64,000 bases of DNA from Nocardia acididurans (GTDB lineage: Bacteria > Actinomycetota > Actinomycetes > Mycobacteriales > Mycobacteriaceae), in NCBI RefSeq assembly GCF_016741815.1, contig NZ_JAERRJ010000003.1, forward strand, positions 532,256-596,255, given 5' to 3'. Position numbers and translations under genes: made by a program. Under the pieces are notes generated by a model, which saw nothing but the letters and a program-made list of their open reading frames with translations, was not told the DNA's origin and did no database searches. This document shows, piece after piece, positions 9,462-16,276 of the stretch (the first letter of the stretch is position 1; every line of letters starts with the position of its first letter).

Positions 9462-9485
9462 TATTTACTAACATGACAGTAAATA
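9462..9485. promoter_or_regulatory. Inverted repeat over the TetR start codon: probable operator
   Basis: Perfect 8-bp arms TATTTACT (9462–9469) and AGTAAATA (9478–9485) are separated by 8 bp. The repeat lies in the 29-bp gap between two divergent genes and includes the ATG of the TetR gene. The size and AT-rich symmetry fit a TetR dimer site that would shut off both directions. Confidence 0.6.
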
Positions 9486-10072
9486 AAGTCGGCCGCCCCA
9501 GCAAGACCCGGGAACGAACTGTCGAAATCCTGCGAGCCATGGCCGGCGTGGTGGCCCGCGAGGGCCTCGCCAACGCCACCCTCTCCCGCGTGGCCGCCGC
9601 CGCGGGCATGCAGCGCACCCTCGTCCTGCACTACTTCGGCTCCCGCGACTCCCTCATGCGCGCCTTCGTCACCGAAGCGGTGGCTGCCTACGGCTCCGCC
9701 ATGCTCCGCACCACCGCCACCGACCCCGTCGCCGCCCGCATAGACGCCATGTTCGAACCGGGCGCCTACCCCGATCGCGAAGACCTCATCATCTGGACCG
9801 AACTGGTAGCCCTGGCCGCCCGCGACCCCCAAGCCCGAAACCAATTGCGCGACCTGTGGACCCACCACTGGCTACCCGAACTGGAACAGCAACTCCACAC
9901 CGAATACCCCCATGCCACCCCCGACAGCATCGCCACCGCCGCCTACGCCCTCACCTGCCTCTTCGAAGCCCACTGGGCCTTCGACCTCCAAGACGTCACC
10001 ACCCCCGCCCGCCGCACCCAAGCCAAACGCGCCGCCCACGCCATCCTCACCACCCTGACCGACCACCGATGA
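9473..10072 (+). CDS. TetR-family transcriptional regulator
   Basis: 199 residues. The N-terminal helix-turn-helix ANATLSRVAAAAGMQRTLVL followed by HYFGSRDSLMRAF is the TetR DNA-binding signature; the rest is a helical effector-binding domain with no recognisable specificity. The start codon sits inside an inverted repeat, so the protein probably represses itself and the divergent saccharopine-dehydrogenase-like gene. The likely effector is a substrate or product of that enzyme, which is inference. Confidence 0.88.
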   Translation: MTVNKVGRPSKTRERTVEILRAMAGVVAREGLANATLSRVAAAAGMQRTLVLHYFGSRDSLMRAFVTEAVAAYGSAMLRTTATDPVAARIDAMFEPGAYPDREDLIIWTELVALAARDPQARNQLRDLWTHHWLPELEQQLHTEYPHATPDSIATAAYALTCLFEAHWAFDLQDVTTPARRTQAKRAAHAILTTLTDHR

Positions 10073-10138
10073 ATTCGGCGAGCAGACCGGGTCTACACCT
10101 ACAGCCCTATTTCCGATTTCACCCGGAAGGTCGTCCCC

Positions 10139-10825
10139 ATGAGCACCCAAGCCCTGCCACCCGTAGTCGACACCGAAACCTGGCAACGTGAACTAGACGC
10201 CCTGCGCGTCCGCGAGAAGGCCGCCACCCGCGAACTCGACGCCATCGCCGCCCAGCGCCGCCGCCTCCCCATGGTCGAACTCCCCGACTACACCCTGGAG
10301 GGCGAGCACGGCCCCATCCGTCTCGCCGAAATCTTCGGCGACAAAACCCAATTGATCGTCTACAACCACATGTGGTTCCCCGGCGAGGAATGGCAGTGCG
10401 GCGGCTGCACCGGCTACACCTCCCAATTCACCAGGCTCGCCTTCCTCGGCAACTACGACGCCCGCTTCGTCATAGTCACCCAGGGCCCCATCGACGAAGC
10501 CCTCGCCTACAAACGCCGAGTAGGCAACACCATGGACTGGTACTCCACCGCCAACAGCCCCTTCGGCGCCGACGTAGGCGCCCCGCCCAACGCCGGCTTC
10601 GCCATGAACGTCCTTCTCCGCCACGGCGATACGGTCTACCGCACCTGGCACACCAACGGCCGAGGCACCGAACAACTCTCCTACACCTTCGGCCTCATAG
10701 ACCTCCTCCCCTACGGCCGCCAGGAGGTCTGGCAGGACTCCCCCGAAGGCTGGCCCCAATCCCCCACCTACAGCAAGTGGATCGACTCCAAAGAGGTAGC
10801 CGCCGCCTACGGCGACCCCGGCTAG
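10139..10825 (+). CDS. DUF899-family thioredoxin-like protein
   Basis: 228 residues. The segments RRRLPMVELPDYTLEGEHG and VYNHMWFPGEEWQCGGCTGY match the DUF899 family, which has a thioredoxin-like fold; here CGGC supplies a CxxC pair at about residues 88–91. The later block SPFGADVGAP, then FAMNVLLRHGDTVYRTW, is also typical. Members are cytoplasmic and of unproven function, probably redox. The gene lies 66 bp after the TetR gene on the same strand and may share its transcript. Confidence 0.87.
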   Translation: MSTQALPPVVDTETWQRELDALRVREKAATRELDAIAAQRRRLPMVELPDYTLEGEHGPIRLAEIFGDKTQLIVYNHMWFPGEEWQCGGCTGYTSQFTRLAFLGNYDARFVIVTQGPIDEALAYKRRVGNTMDWYSTANSPFGADVGAPPNAGFAMNVLLRHGDTVYRTWHTNGRGTEQLSYTFGLIDLLPYGRQEVWQDSPEGWPQSPTYSKWIDSKEVAAAYGDPG

Positions 10826-10896
10826 CCTTGGGTCAAACGAATGGCCTGGTCCTGCGGGACCGGGCCGTCCTCACGCCGATTCCCAGGCTTGGAATG

Positions 10897-11604
10897 TCAT
10901 CCGTCCAGCTCACCAAGCGCCGTTTCCACGGCAATTCGAGTGGTTTTGACGATGCCCTTGGCCATGATCAGGTTGCCACCGGCTCCGATCGCCATCCCGA
11001 TTCCGAACGGTGCCGCCTTGCCGATCACCAGAATGCCCTGCCTGGTGCCCCATTTGGTGACGAAATTGACTCCGAGAACACGGTTGACGGAGCGGATGGT
11101 GGCTTGCGGAACCGAGTTCGTGAGCAGCTTGCCCAAGTGCGCCCCCGTCCGCCCCGCCGCCTTTCCAACAAAGCCCGACCCGCCACCGCCGGCGAGCACG
11201 GTCAACACAACGGCCTTCTGGTGCTCGAGATCGGTGAGGTGAATGTCATGCACCCGAAGCACCGACAGCACATGCGCTATCGAAGCCGTGAGAAACCAGG
11301 AGGTGTCCGCCCCTACAGTCGCGACAGCAGCGATCGTCCCGACGCCCGGAACCGCTGCAGCTCCGCCAGTCGCGGCCCCCGACGCGGTCACCGAAGACAA
11401 GAAAGTGGTCTCCAACCTCTTGACCAGCTGCACGGCGGTGTCCTGAGGGTGACGTTCCCGAAGCCTGTCGACGCGGCTACTGACCAGTTTGTCCGCCGCC
11501 ACCAACGACTTGTCGAACAATTTCATCCCAGCGCTCTCAGGACCAGCGTGCTTCTCCTCGCCCTCGGTCCCAGAACCGGGTTCCGTAACCACTAGATCCC
11601 CCAT
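10897..11604 (-). CDS. Conserved hypothetical protein, possibly EcsC-like
   Basis: 235 residues. A charged N-terminal region (SRVDRLRERHPQDTAVQLVKRLE) is followed by an Ala/Gly-rich hydrophobic part (ASGAATGGAAAVPGVGTIAAVATVG) and a helical C-terminus rich in Gly. The order resembles EcsC-type proteins, whose function is not settled, but I could not see enough conserved residues to be sure. No partner genes suggest a role. Confidence 0.6.
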   Translation of the reverse strand: MGDLVVTEPGSGTEGEEKHAGPESAGMKLFDKSLVAADKLVSSRVDRLRERHPQDTAVQLVKRLETTFLSSVTASGAATGGAAAVPGVGTIAAVATVGADTSWFLTASIAHVLSVLRVHDIHLTDLEHQKAVVLTVLAGGGGSGFVGKAAGRTGAHLGKLLTNSVPQATIRSVNRVLGVNFVTKWGTRQGILVIGKAAPFGIGMAIGAGGNLIMAKGIVKTTRIAVETALGELDG

Positions 11605-11753
11605 CTTGTATTCAGTCGACCTCTAGCTCCGAAAGCCCAAGCCTCCCATGGCATAGCGGAACAGGTGAGTGCATCCGGCTCATCGGAAAGCACGGCCGCG
11701 GTTACACGCGCGCCGATGCCTCACCGCAACGGCTGACGTTCCCCGGAACGATG

Positions 11754-11789
11754 CAGGCCCGCTACCCGAGTTGCCGGATAGCGGGCCTG
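11754..11789 (-). terminator. Hairpin downstream of the micro-peptide gene
   Basis: Perfect 11-bp arms (CAGGCCCGCTA / TAGCGGGCCTG) with a 14-nt loop lie 22 bp beyond the stop codon of the peptide gene at 11811. There is no U-run, as is common for actinobacterial terminators. Confidence 0.5.
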
Positions 11790-11810
11790 ATCACGAGCCT
11801 GACCCCGCCG

Positions 11811-11882
11811 CTACGGCAGCAGGAGCATGCTCAGGAAACTGTTCACTTTGTGGATGACCTCACCGATGAAGTGCGGGATCAT
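11811..11882 (-). CDS. Micro-peptide gene, 23 residues, amphipathic helix
   Basis: ATG to TAG encodes 23 residues beginning MIPHFIGEV and ending LSMLLLP. AAGGAGGA ends 4 nt before the ATG, a near-perfect Shine-Dalgarno, unlike anything chance would be expected to give in this GC-rich gap. A stem-loop follows the stop, so this looks like a complete transcription unit. The polar residues (H4, E8, H11, K12, N14, S15, S18) fall on one helical face and large aliphatic residues fill the other, suggesting a membrane-associated peptide. Function unknown; a small regulator or toxin-like peptide are both possible. Confidence 0.55.
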   Translation of the reverse strand: MIPHFIGEVIHKVNSFLSMLLLP

Positions 11883-12004
11883 GCCGTCCTCCTTCGCGAT
11901 TGATGAGAGTTGTGCTGATCCGATATTCGGCGCGGCGGCACAAAAGGATGGCCGGTCGGTATGCAATGGCCCGTGCACCCCGCCCGGGATGGCAGGCTGG
12001 GACC

Positions 12005-12214
12005 ATGTCCGATGAAAAGGAAGTCCCCGCCGAACAACTCGCGGCCACCGACGAGTCTCCGGAAGAGGCCACCAAGCGGAAGTTCCGCGAAGCCCTCGAC
12101 AGGAAGAATGACCACGCCACAGCGGGCGGGGCCCACCAGAACGCCGCCAAGGTGCGCGGCACCCACGCCCAGGCCGGCGGCAAGCGCACCTTCCGCCGCA
12201 GGGCGGGCGGCTAA
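12005..12214 (+). CDS. DUF5302 small acidic/basic protein
   Basis: 69 residues: an acidic start (MSDEKEVPAEQ), the conserved core EEATKRKFREALDRK, and a basic C-terminus ending GKRTFRRRAGG. This is the pattern of the DUF5302 family found across mycolic-acid actinobacteria, of unknown function. It is charged throughout, predicted soluble and largely unstructured apart from the central helix. It ends shortly before a strong bidirectional hairpin. Confidence 0.82.
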   Translation: MSDEKEVPAEQLAATDESPEEATKRKFREALDRKNDHATAGGAHQNAAKVRGTHAQAGGKRTFRRRAGG

Positions 12215-12249
12215 CAGAGAGACCCGGCTGCGCAGGTTGCTTGCTACGA

Positions 12250-12282
12250 CGAAGGCCCGGTCCACAGTGGACCGGGCCTTCG
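12250..12282. terminator. Bidirectional intrinsic terminator
   Basis: Perfect 16-bp arms (CGAAGGCCCGGTCCAC and its complement) separated by a single base sit between the convergent DUF5302 and GNAT genes. Being symmetrical it can stop transcription from both sides. Confidence 0.8.
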
Positions 12283-12305
12283 TGTCCGACGGCCCTGGCA
12301 GTGAT

Positions 12306-12839
12306 TCACTTCGACAACAGCATCCCCCGCAGCACCGCCGCCCCGATGGGCAGATCGCCGGTGGCCCGAAAGCCCATGTGTTCGGCAACAGCCACGCTTG
12401 CAGGATTGGTAGCCACCGCGAAGACATCGGAATCCGCGGCCGCGATCCGCGCTCTGAGCAGTTCCGACACCAACCGCTTTCCGCGCGCACGCGCCGCGGT
12501 GGCAGCGACGGCAACGTACAGGTGCGGCGTCGCTGGACGTAGCTTTTCGATCCGGCCGGACGCGGCCAGGGCGCGTGGTGCGGCCACCCCCAGCGAACGA
12601 ATCAGACTGAACGGCTTGGCCATCGGCGGAGAAATTCCAGGCTGCTCCCACAGCACGACGGCCGCCAACCCGTCCCCGTCGGAGACGGTGTCAACGATCC
12701 CCGCGCGCCGCCTCGCCTCCACCCGTGCATGCCAGAACAACGGCAGAGCCCTGACCCGCCGCGCCGCATCCGGCCAGAAATACGCCATCAGAGGATCATT
12801 CACGAACGCCTCGGCCAGCAGCCGAGATTCTGCTGTCAT
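12306..12839 (-). CDS. GNAT-family N-acetyltransferase
   Basis: 177 residues. The order ESRLLAEAFVNDPLMAYFWPD, then LYVAVAATAARARGKRLVSELLRA (strand 4 and the acetyl-CoA pyrophosphate loop, here with RARGKRL), then VFAVATNPASVAVAEHMGF (the C-terminal NxxxxxxYxxxGF-type block), identifies a GNAT enzyme. The substrate is unknown. A start eight codons upstream is possible, but TACTCT lies 7 nt before the chosen ATG, pointing to a leaderless message. Confidence 0.85.
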   Translation of the reverse strand: MTAESRLLAEAFVNDPLMAYFWPDAARRVRALPLFWHARVEARRRAGIVDTVSDGDGLAAVVLWEQPGISPPMAKPFSLIRSLGVAAPRALAASGRIEKLRPATPHLYVAVAATAARARGKRLVSELLRARIAAADSDVFAVATNPASVAVAEHMGFRATGDLPIGAAVLRGMLLSK

Positions 12840-13153
12840 GCGCTCGAGAGTAGAGCGAAACAACCGATGCCGCCGCGCAACCGTACACCAAAAGCTCTAG
12901 GGCGCAACGGATTCGATTGTTACGTCGAAATCCAACCCGCGAGTCCCAAGGATCGCGGAAATGAGAAAGGCGGTCCTGCCCGCCTACCAGGTGTAGCAAT
13001 GGCTACCGGCGAGCCTCCGATCCCACCCCGCGATCATGGGCTTGTTCCTGCCGACACCGACATTCCGTGCCAACTCTGCGCTGCCGGATTGCCAATAGCG
13101 CGAGCACCTTTCACGATCATGAAGCGATCACCGCTCACTCTCGAGGGGGTACC
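12840..13153. other. 314-bp intergenic region between divergent genes
   Basis: It holds the TACTCT box of the GNAT gene at 12847–12852 and the ribosome site of the next gene (GAGGGGG just before 13154). I see no further gene, repeat or hairpin in it. Confidence 0.5.
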
Positions 13154-13720
13154 TTGTCCGATCCCACACCGCCCGCCGATCCTGCCCAGAAGCGCCGGAA
13201 GCTGAATAGCTGGATTTTCGGCGTCGCCGGCGCAATCCTCGCGATCATTGCGTTGATCGTGGTTATCGGCGCGGTCGCCGGTGGAGACAAAGAATCCTCG
13301 GCCCCGGCCGCAGCACCGCCCACGACGTCGGCAGGCGCTGCTCCACCGGCTACAACGACCGGGGCCGCACCCGCCGGCATCGGGCAACCATCCGACCCAC
13401 GGTGTGCTCCTGCGATGCAATCGGTCGTCGACTCGGTTGCGGCCGGGCTGAATCAGGCCGGTTACGAATTGCGGAACGGAACGGTGATCGCAAGCAGTGG
13501 GCTCACCTACTTCGGAGCGTCGATGTTCGACAGCACGGGGAAGTTGCGGGAGCGGTCGGACGTGTGGGTGATCAAGGATGGCGTCGTGTACGCCTCGACC
13601 GGTGGTGCGCGGAACAACACGACGTTCGCGAAAGCATCTGCGGCACCGCTGAATCTCTCTGCCGGGGACGAGATCGTCCAGGCTCTCGACAACTGCGTCA
13701 TCAACCTCACCAGGGGCTGA
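13154..13720 (+). CDS. Membrane-anchored protein of unknown function
   Basis: 188 residues from a TTG start chosen because GAGGGGG lies 4 nt upstream. A short cytoplasmic part ends in QKRRKLN, followed by one membrane helix (WIFGVAGAILAIIALIVVIGAV), an Ala/Pro/Thr-rich linker, and an extracellular domain with two Cys residues (PRCAPAM and DNCVIN) that probably form a disulfide. This resembles the many nocardial and mycobacterial single-pass envelope proteins of unknown role; I do not recognise the domain. Confidence 0.75.
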   Translation: MSDPTPPADPAQKRRKLNSWIFGVAGAILAIIALIVVIGAVAGGDKESSAPAAAPPTTSAGAAPPATTTGAAPAGIGQPSDPRCAPAMQSVVDSVAAGLNQAGYELRNGTVIASSGLTYFGASMFDSTGKLRERSDVWVIKDGVVYASTGGARNNTTFAKASAAPLNLSAGDEIVQALDNCVINLTRG

Positions 13721-13757
13721 TACCCGCGGCCGCAACTGAGGGCGGTCAGCTCATGAG

Positions 13758-13794
13758 AAAGGCCCTTCACCTGCGTCGCAGGTGAAGGGCCTTT
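13758..13794 (-). terminator. Terminator of the tmRNA gene
   Basis: An 18-bp perfect stem (AAAGGCCCTTCACCTGCG and its complement) abuts the 3' CCA of the tmRNA and ends in TTT on the minus strand. Confidence 0.85.
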
Positions 13795-14166
13795 GGTGGA
13801 GCTGCCGGGAATTGAACCCGGGTCCTCCGCCGCATTTTCAGGGCTTCTCCGTGTGCAGTTCGCTATGCCTCTGCTTGGATCTCTCGGTCACGCGAACAAG
13901 CCGAGATGACGATCCCAGCCGCTGTTTGGTGTCCAGTCCGTCGCCGCGGCCGCGACGGACTGTAGAGCCCACTAGCTGATGCCAGGGACCGGGTCGTGGG
14001 CGAACCCGGGCTGACAGACACGCTTCGTTGCTTAGGCAGCGAGAGCGTAGTCGCGCTGATGAGAATCGGCGCTTATAGGGTTACAGCGACGCTTATACGG
14101 TGGTCTCCTGCCTGCACCGACACGCTTCCCCTGAATCAACGTACGCAGTCGAAACCGTTCAGCCCC
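13794..14166 (-). ncRNA. ssrA: tmRNA (10Sa RNA)
   Basis: About 373 nt. The 5' end GGGGCTGAACGGTTTCGAC and the 3' end CAGCTCCACCA pair into a 7-bp alanine-type acceptor stem with discriminator A and an encoded CCA. The 3' part includes a T-arm (GGTTCAATTCC, reading from the minus strand). The tag frame at 14070–14032 encodes ADSHQRDYALAA followed by TAA, the tag seen in mycobacteria and relatives. The RNA rescues stalled ribosomes together with SmpB, whose gene lies immediately upstream on the same strand. Confidence 0.97.
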
Positions 14167-14217
14167 GAGAACTTTCATCGATTCAGATGAATCACCCGGC
14201 TTGCACCGGGCACAGTC

Positions 14218-14223
14218 ATAGTA
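14218..14223 (-). promoter_or_regulatory. Possible -10 box of the tmRNA promoter
   Basis: TACTAT on the minus strand, about 50 nt upstream of the mature 5' end; a precursor would be trimmed by RNase P. The -35 region is weak. Confidence 0.35.
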
Positions 14224-14250
14224 ACACCGGTGGAACGTCGGATCATCCCA

Positions 14251-14739
14251 TTAACCGCGCATGCCCTTGATGCGGCGGCCGAGTTCGCGGGTGATCTCGC
14301 GTTCGGTGGTGCGGCGGGCCAGGTCCTGACGCTTGTCGTAGTCCTGTTTGCCCTTGGCGAGGGCCAGTTCGACCTTGACCTTGCCGTCGGAGAAGTACAT
14401 GGACAGCGGGACCAGGGTCAGGCTGGACTCTTTGGTCTTGCCGAGCAGTTTGTCGATCTCGCGACGGTGTAGCAGTAATTTGCGGGTGCGGCGCGGGGCG
14501 TGGTTGGTCCAGGTGCCGTGCCCGTACTCGGGAACGTGCAGGCCACGCAGCCACACCTCACCGTCGTCGATGCTGGCGTAGGCGTCGACCAGGGATGCCT
14601 TGCCCTCGCGCAGGCTCTTCACCTCGGTGCCGACCAGTGCGATCCCGGCCTCGTAGGTGTCCAGGATCGAGTAGAGGTGCCGCGCCTTGCGGTTCGTGGC
14701 GATGACCTTGCGGCCCTTCTCTTTCATAACGTTCAACAT
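14251..14739 (-). CDS. smpB: SsrA-binding protein SmpB
   Basis: 162 residues, normal for SmpB. The family landmarks are all visible: [23 protein letters not shown], then [21 protein letters not shown], the exposed tail-proximal block [14 protein letters not shown], and a basic C-terminal tail RRIKGMRG. SmpB binds the tRNA-like domain of tmRNA and delivers it to stalled ribosomes. The start at MLNVMKEKG follows ACGGAGG at 7-nt spacing. It precedes ssrA, as in mycobacteria, where smpB directly follows ftsX; here it does not. Confidence 0.97.
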   Translation of the reverse strand: MLNVMKEKGRKVIATNRKARHLYSILDTYEAGIALVGTEVKSLREGKASLVDAYASIDDGEVWLRGLHVPEYGHGTWTNHAPRRTRKLLLHRREIDKLLGKTKESSLTLVPLSMYFSDGKVKVELALAKGKQDYDKRQDLARRTTEREITRELGRRIKGMRG

Positions 14740-14819
14740 TAATGGCCTCCGTCGAGCGAATATTCCGGGAGTCACCGGGCGGGTCGCAACCTCGCGGCGA
14801 ACGAGGTCGCGACCCGTGT

Positions 14820-15485
14820 TCAGGAACGCTCGCGCGGGTCGAGGACGACCTGCGTACCCGGCGCGGCGGCGACCTGCAGGGTGCGCAGGCGCAGCAGGAC
14901 CGGGTTGTCGTCGAGCAGCTTGGCGGTGTTGGCCAGCGAACGCAGGGCCGCGGCCTCGGCGCGGGCGCGCTCGAGCTCGGCGCGGCCGCGCTCACGGGCC
15001 AGGACCGTCTCCAGGGCCGCCTTGCGCAGCTCGCCCGGCAGCATCAGATCCTTGGCGCGCATACCGTCGACCCGGATGCCGAGACGCTCGACCAGGGCGG
15101 CGACCCGCTCCGCGCCACCGGACAGCAGGGTGCGGTCGGCGATCAGCTCGTCGAGGGTGCTCGCAGCCACCAGATCGCGCGCGACCTCCTGGACCGCGCC
15201 GTAGAGAACCGTGTCGGTGTAGACCGCGCCCGTGGTGAAGGCGACCGGATCGATGACCACCCAGTCGACGGCGAAGCTCACGCGCAGCGACAGCCCGTCA
15301 CGGGTCAGCAGTTCCTGGCCGGACAGCTGCAGCAGGCGCGGTCGCATATCGACGCAGACCAGCGTGCAGCGGTCCTTGTCGTAGCGGTGCCGGCCGGGCT
15401 CCAGGACCTCGGTGAGGGTGCCGTCCTTGAACAGCAGCGTGCGCTGCCAGTCCATGACAGTGGTGTAGTCGTATGCGGTGAACAT
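14820..15485 (-). CDS. Slipin / SPFH (band 7) domain protein
   Basis: 221 residues. The SPFH fold is seen in [26 protein letters not shown], then [21 protein letters not shown], then [20 protein letters not shown], and [21 protein letters not shown]. The C-terminal helix is an Ala/Glu/Arg-rich coiled coil ([20 protein letters not shown]), typical of slipins that form membrane rings. There is no clear N-terminal membrane anchor. A strong AAGGAGAT precedes the ATG. Slipin genes are known companions of RNA repair (RtcB) and Ro/Y-RNA loci, which makes the structured leader upstream notable; no rtcB or Ro gene is present here. Confidence 0.85.
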   Translation of the reverse strand: MFTAYDYTTVMDWQRTLLFKDGTLTEVLEPGRHRYDKDRCTLVCVDMRPRLLQLSGQELLTRDGLSLRVSFAVDWVVIDPVAFTTGAVYTDTVLYGAVQEVARDLVAASTLDELIADRTLLSGGAERVAALVERLGIRVDGMRAKDLMLPGELRKAALETVLARERGRAELERARAEAAALRSLANTAKLLDDNPVLLRLRTLQVAAAPGTQVVLDPRERS

Positions 15486-15521
15486 TCCAATCTCCTTTCC
15501 CCACACGGAAATCGGCGCGAA

Positions 15522-15628
15522 CGGAAAACACCCTGCCCGATCACGACCGCACGGCGGGGGCCTTCCCCGTCCGGAGACGGAGAGCCCGCAGAGCCGTGTG
15601 ACCGCAGACGACCGGGCAGGGTGTTCCG
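15522..15628 (-). ncRNA. Long structured hairpin in the slipin leader
   Basis: Perfect 13-bp arms AACACCCTGCCCG (15527–15539) and CGGGCAGGGTGTT (15613–15625), extended past a two-base bulge by CGG/CCG, enclose about 73 nt that fold further (CACGGC/GCCGTG and CCGTC-CGGA-GACGG). On the minus strand it follows the tRNA-like sequence and ends in TTTT 37 nt before the slipin start. It could be an attenuator, or the stem of a stable small RNA. Confidence 0.55.
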
Positions 15629-15705
15629 GTAGGGAATCGAACCCTGGACGGAGTGACAGTCCGCGCCAACCTGAGTGGATGGAGCGCCGCCCCGATACGG
15701 AGAAC
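15622..15705 (-). ncRNA. tRNA-like sequence upstream of slipin (not a standard tRNA)
   Basis: On the minus strand an anticodon-arm-like hairpin GCGGA-CTGTCAC-TCCGT has a GTC triplet in anticodon position with U33 and A37. A T-arm follows (AGGG-TTCGATT-CCCT). Upstream, a D-loop-like AGGTTGG lies in an over-long region. The expected 7-bp acceptor stem is missing: GTTCT/GGAAC gives at best 5 bp, and the 3' strand pairs much better with the downstream hairpin. It therefore looks like a tRNA mimic rather than a functional tRNA-Asp. YrlA-type bacterial Y RNAs have this kind of tRNA-like module; I did not find their Ro-binding motif. Confidence 0.5.
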
Positions 15706-15824
15706 GCGATCCGGAGATTCCGGCGCGCCCCTGGTGACGACCTCCGAGATCAACGGTAGCCAGCGGAGGCCGGTGCGCGCGAACGAATTTCCGCGCACAC
15801 CGCAAGCATCATCGAAACCGTTTG

Positions 15825-16139
15825 TCAGCCAAGGACTTTGAGGCCGACCACACAGGCCACGATGCCGCCGAGGAACAGCAGCTTGAGCGGGCTCACCGCT
15901 TCACCGCCGGTCGCCATGGCGTAGGCCACCGTCAGCACCGCGCCGATGCCCACCCACACCGCGTAGGCGGTGCCGACGGGCAGACCGCGCATGGCGTAGG
16001 ACAGCCCGCCCATGCTGGCGATCAGCGCGATGCCGAAGACGGCGGTGGGAACCAGACGGGTGAAACCCTCGGACTTGTCCAGCGCGGTGGCCCACACGGC
16101 TTCCAGCACACCCGAGATCAGCAGAACGATCCAGTACAC
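15825..16139 (-). CDS. gdx: Guanidinium exporter, SMR family (SugE/Gdx)
   Basis: 104 residues with four membrane helices, the size of a small multidrug resistance protein. The helix-1 Glu (GVLEAVWATALDKSEGFTRL) and the segments MGGLSYAMRGLPVGTAYAVW and GIGAVLT match the SugE/Gdx branch rather than the EmrE branch. Gdx exports guanidinium ion in exchange for protons. The GTG start follows GGAGGAGG. A guanidine-III riboswitch directly upstream supports the assignment strongly. Confidence 0.93.
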   Translation of the reverse strand: MYWIVLLISGVLEAVWATALDKSEGFTRLVPTAVFGIALIASMGGLSYAMRGLPVGTAYAVWVGIGAVLTVAYAMATGGEAVSPLKLLFLGGIVACVVGLKVLG

Positions 16140-16152
16140 GACGACCTCCTCC

Positions 16153-16194
16153 GAGGCCGTCTTGTCGCTCGCCGGGTACGGCTCCCTCGTCCGG
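16153..16194 (-). promoter_or_regulatory. Guanidine-III riboswitch (ykkC-III) controlling gdx
   Basis: The minus strand carries CCGGACGAGG, then GCCGTACCCGG, then GACAAGACGGC, the conserved elements of the 42-nt ykkC-III aptamer in the right order and spacing, with pairing of GAGG/CCTC and CCGT/ACGG. The Shine-Dalgarno GGAGGAGG begins at the base after the aptamer and 10 bases before the GTG, so guanidine binding should act on translation start. Confidence 0.92.
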
Positions 16195-16276
16195 TGTTCC
16201 GTCGCGGAACTACTTCCACCATCGCAAACGACCCGCTACCCGGGCAAATTACCGGCCGGTGATCTCCGCCTCCAGG

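Noticed and set aside
11669..11857. 62-codon frame on the plus strand over the micro-peptide region
   Set aside because: No ribosome site, His/Arg/Pro-rich composition, and it overlaps the hairpin and the better-supported minus-strand peptide gene.
15622..15705. Functional tRNA-Asp (GTC)
   Set aside because: The anticodon and T-arms look right, but there is no 7-bp acceptor stem, the D region is too long, and the 3' strand pairs with the downstream hairpin.
15486..15720. Confident call of a Ro60-binding Y RNA
   Set aside because: The conserved Ro-binding motif could not be seen and no Ro gene is in the window, so only the tRNA-like feature is reported.
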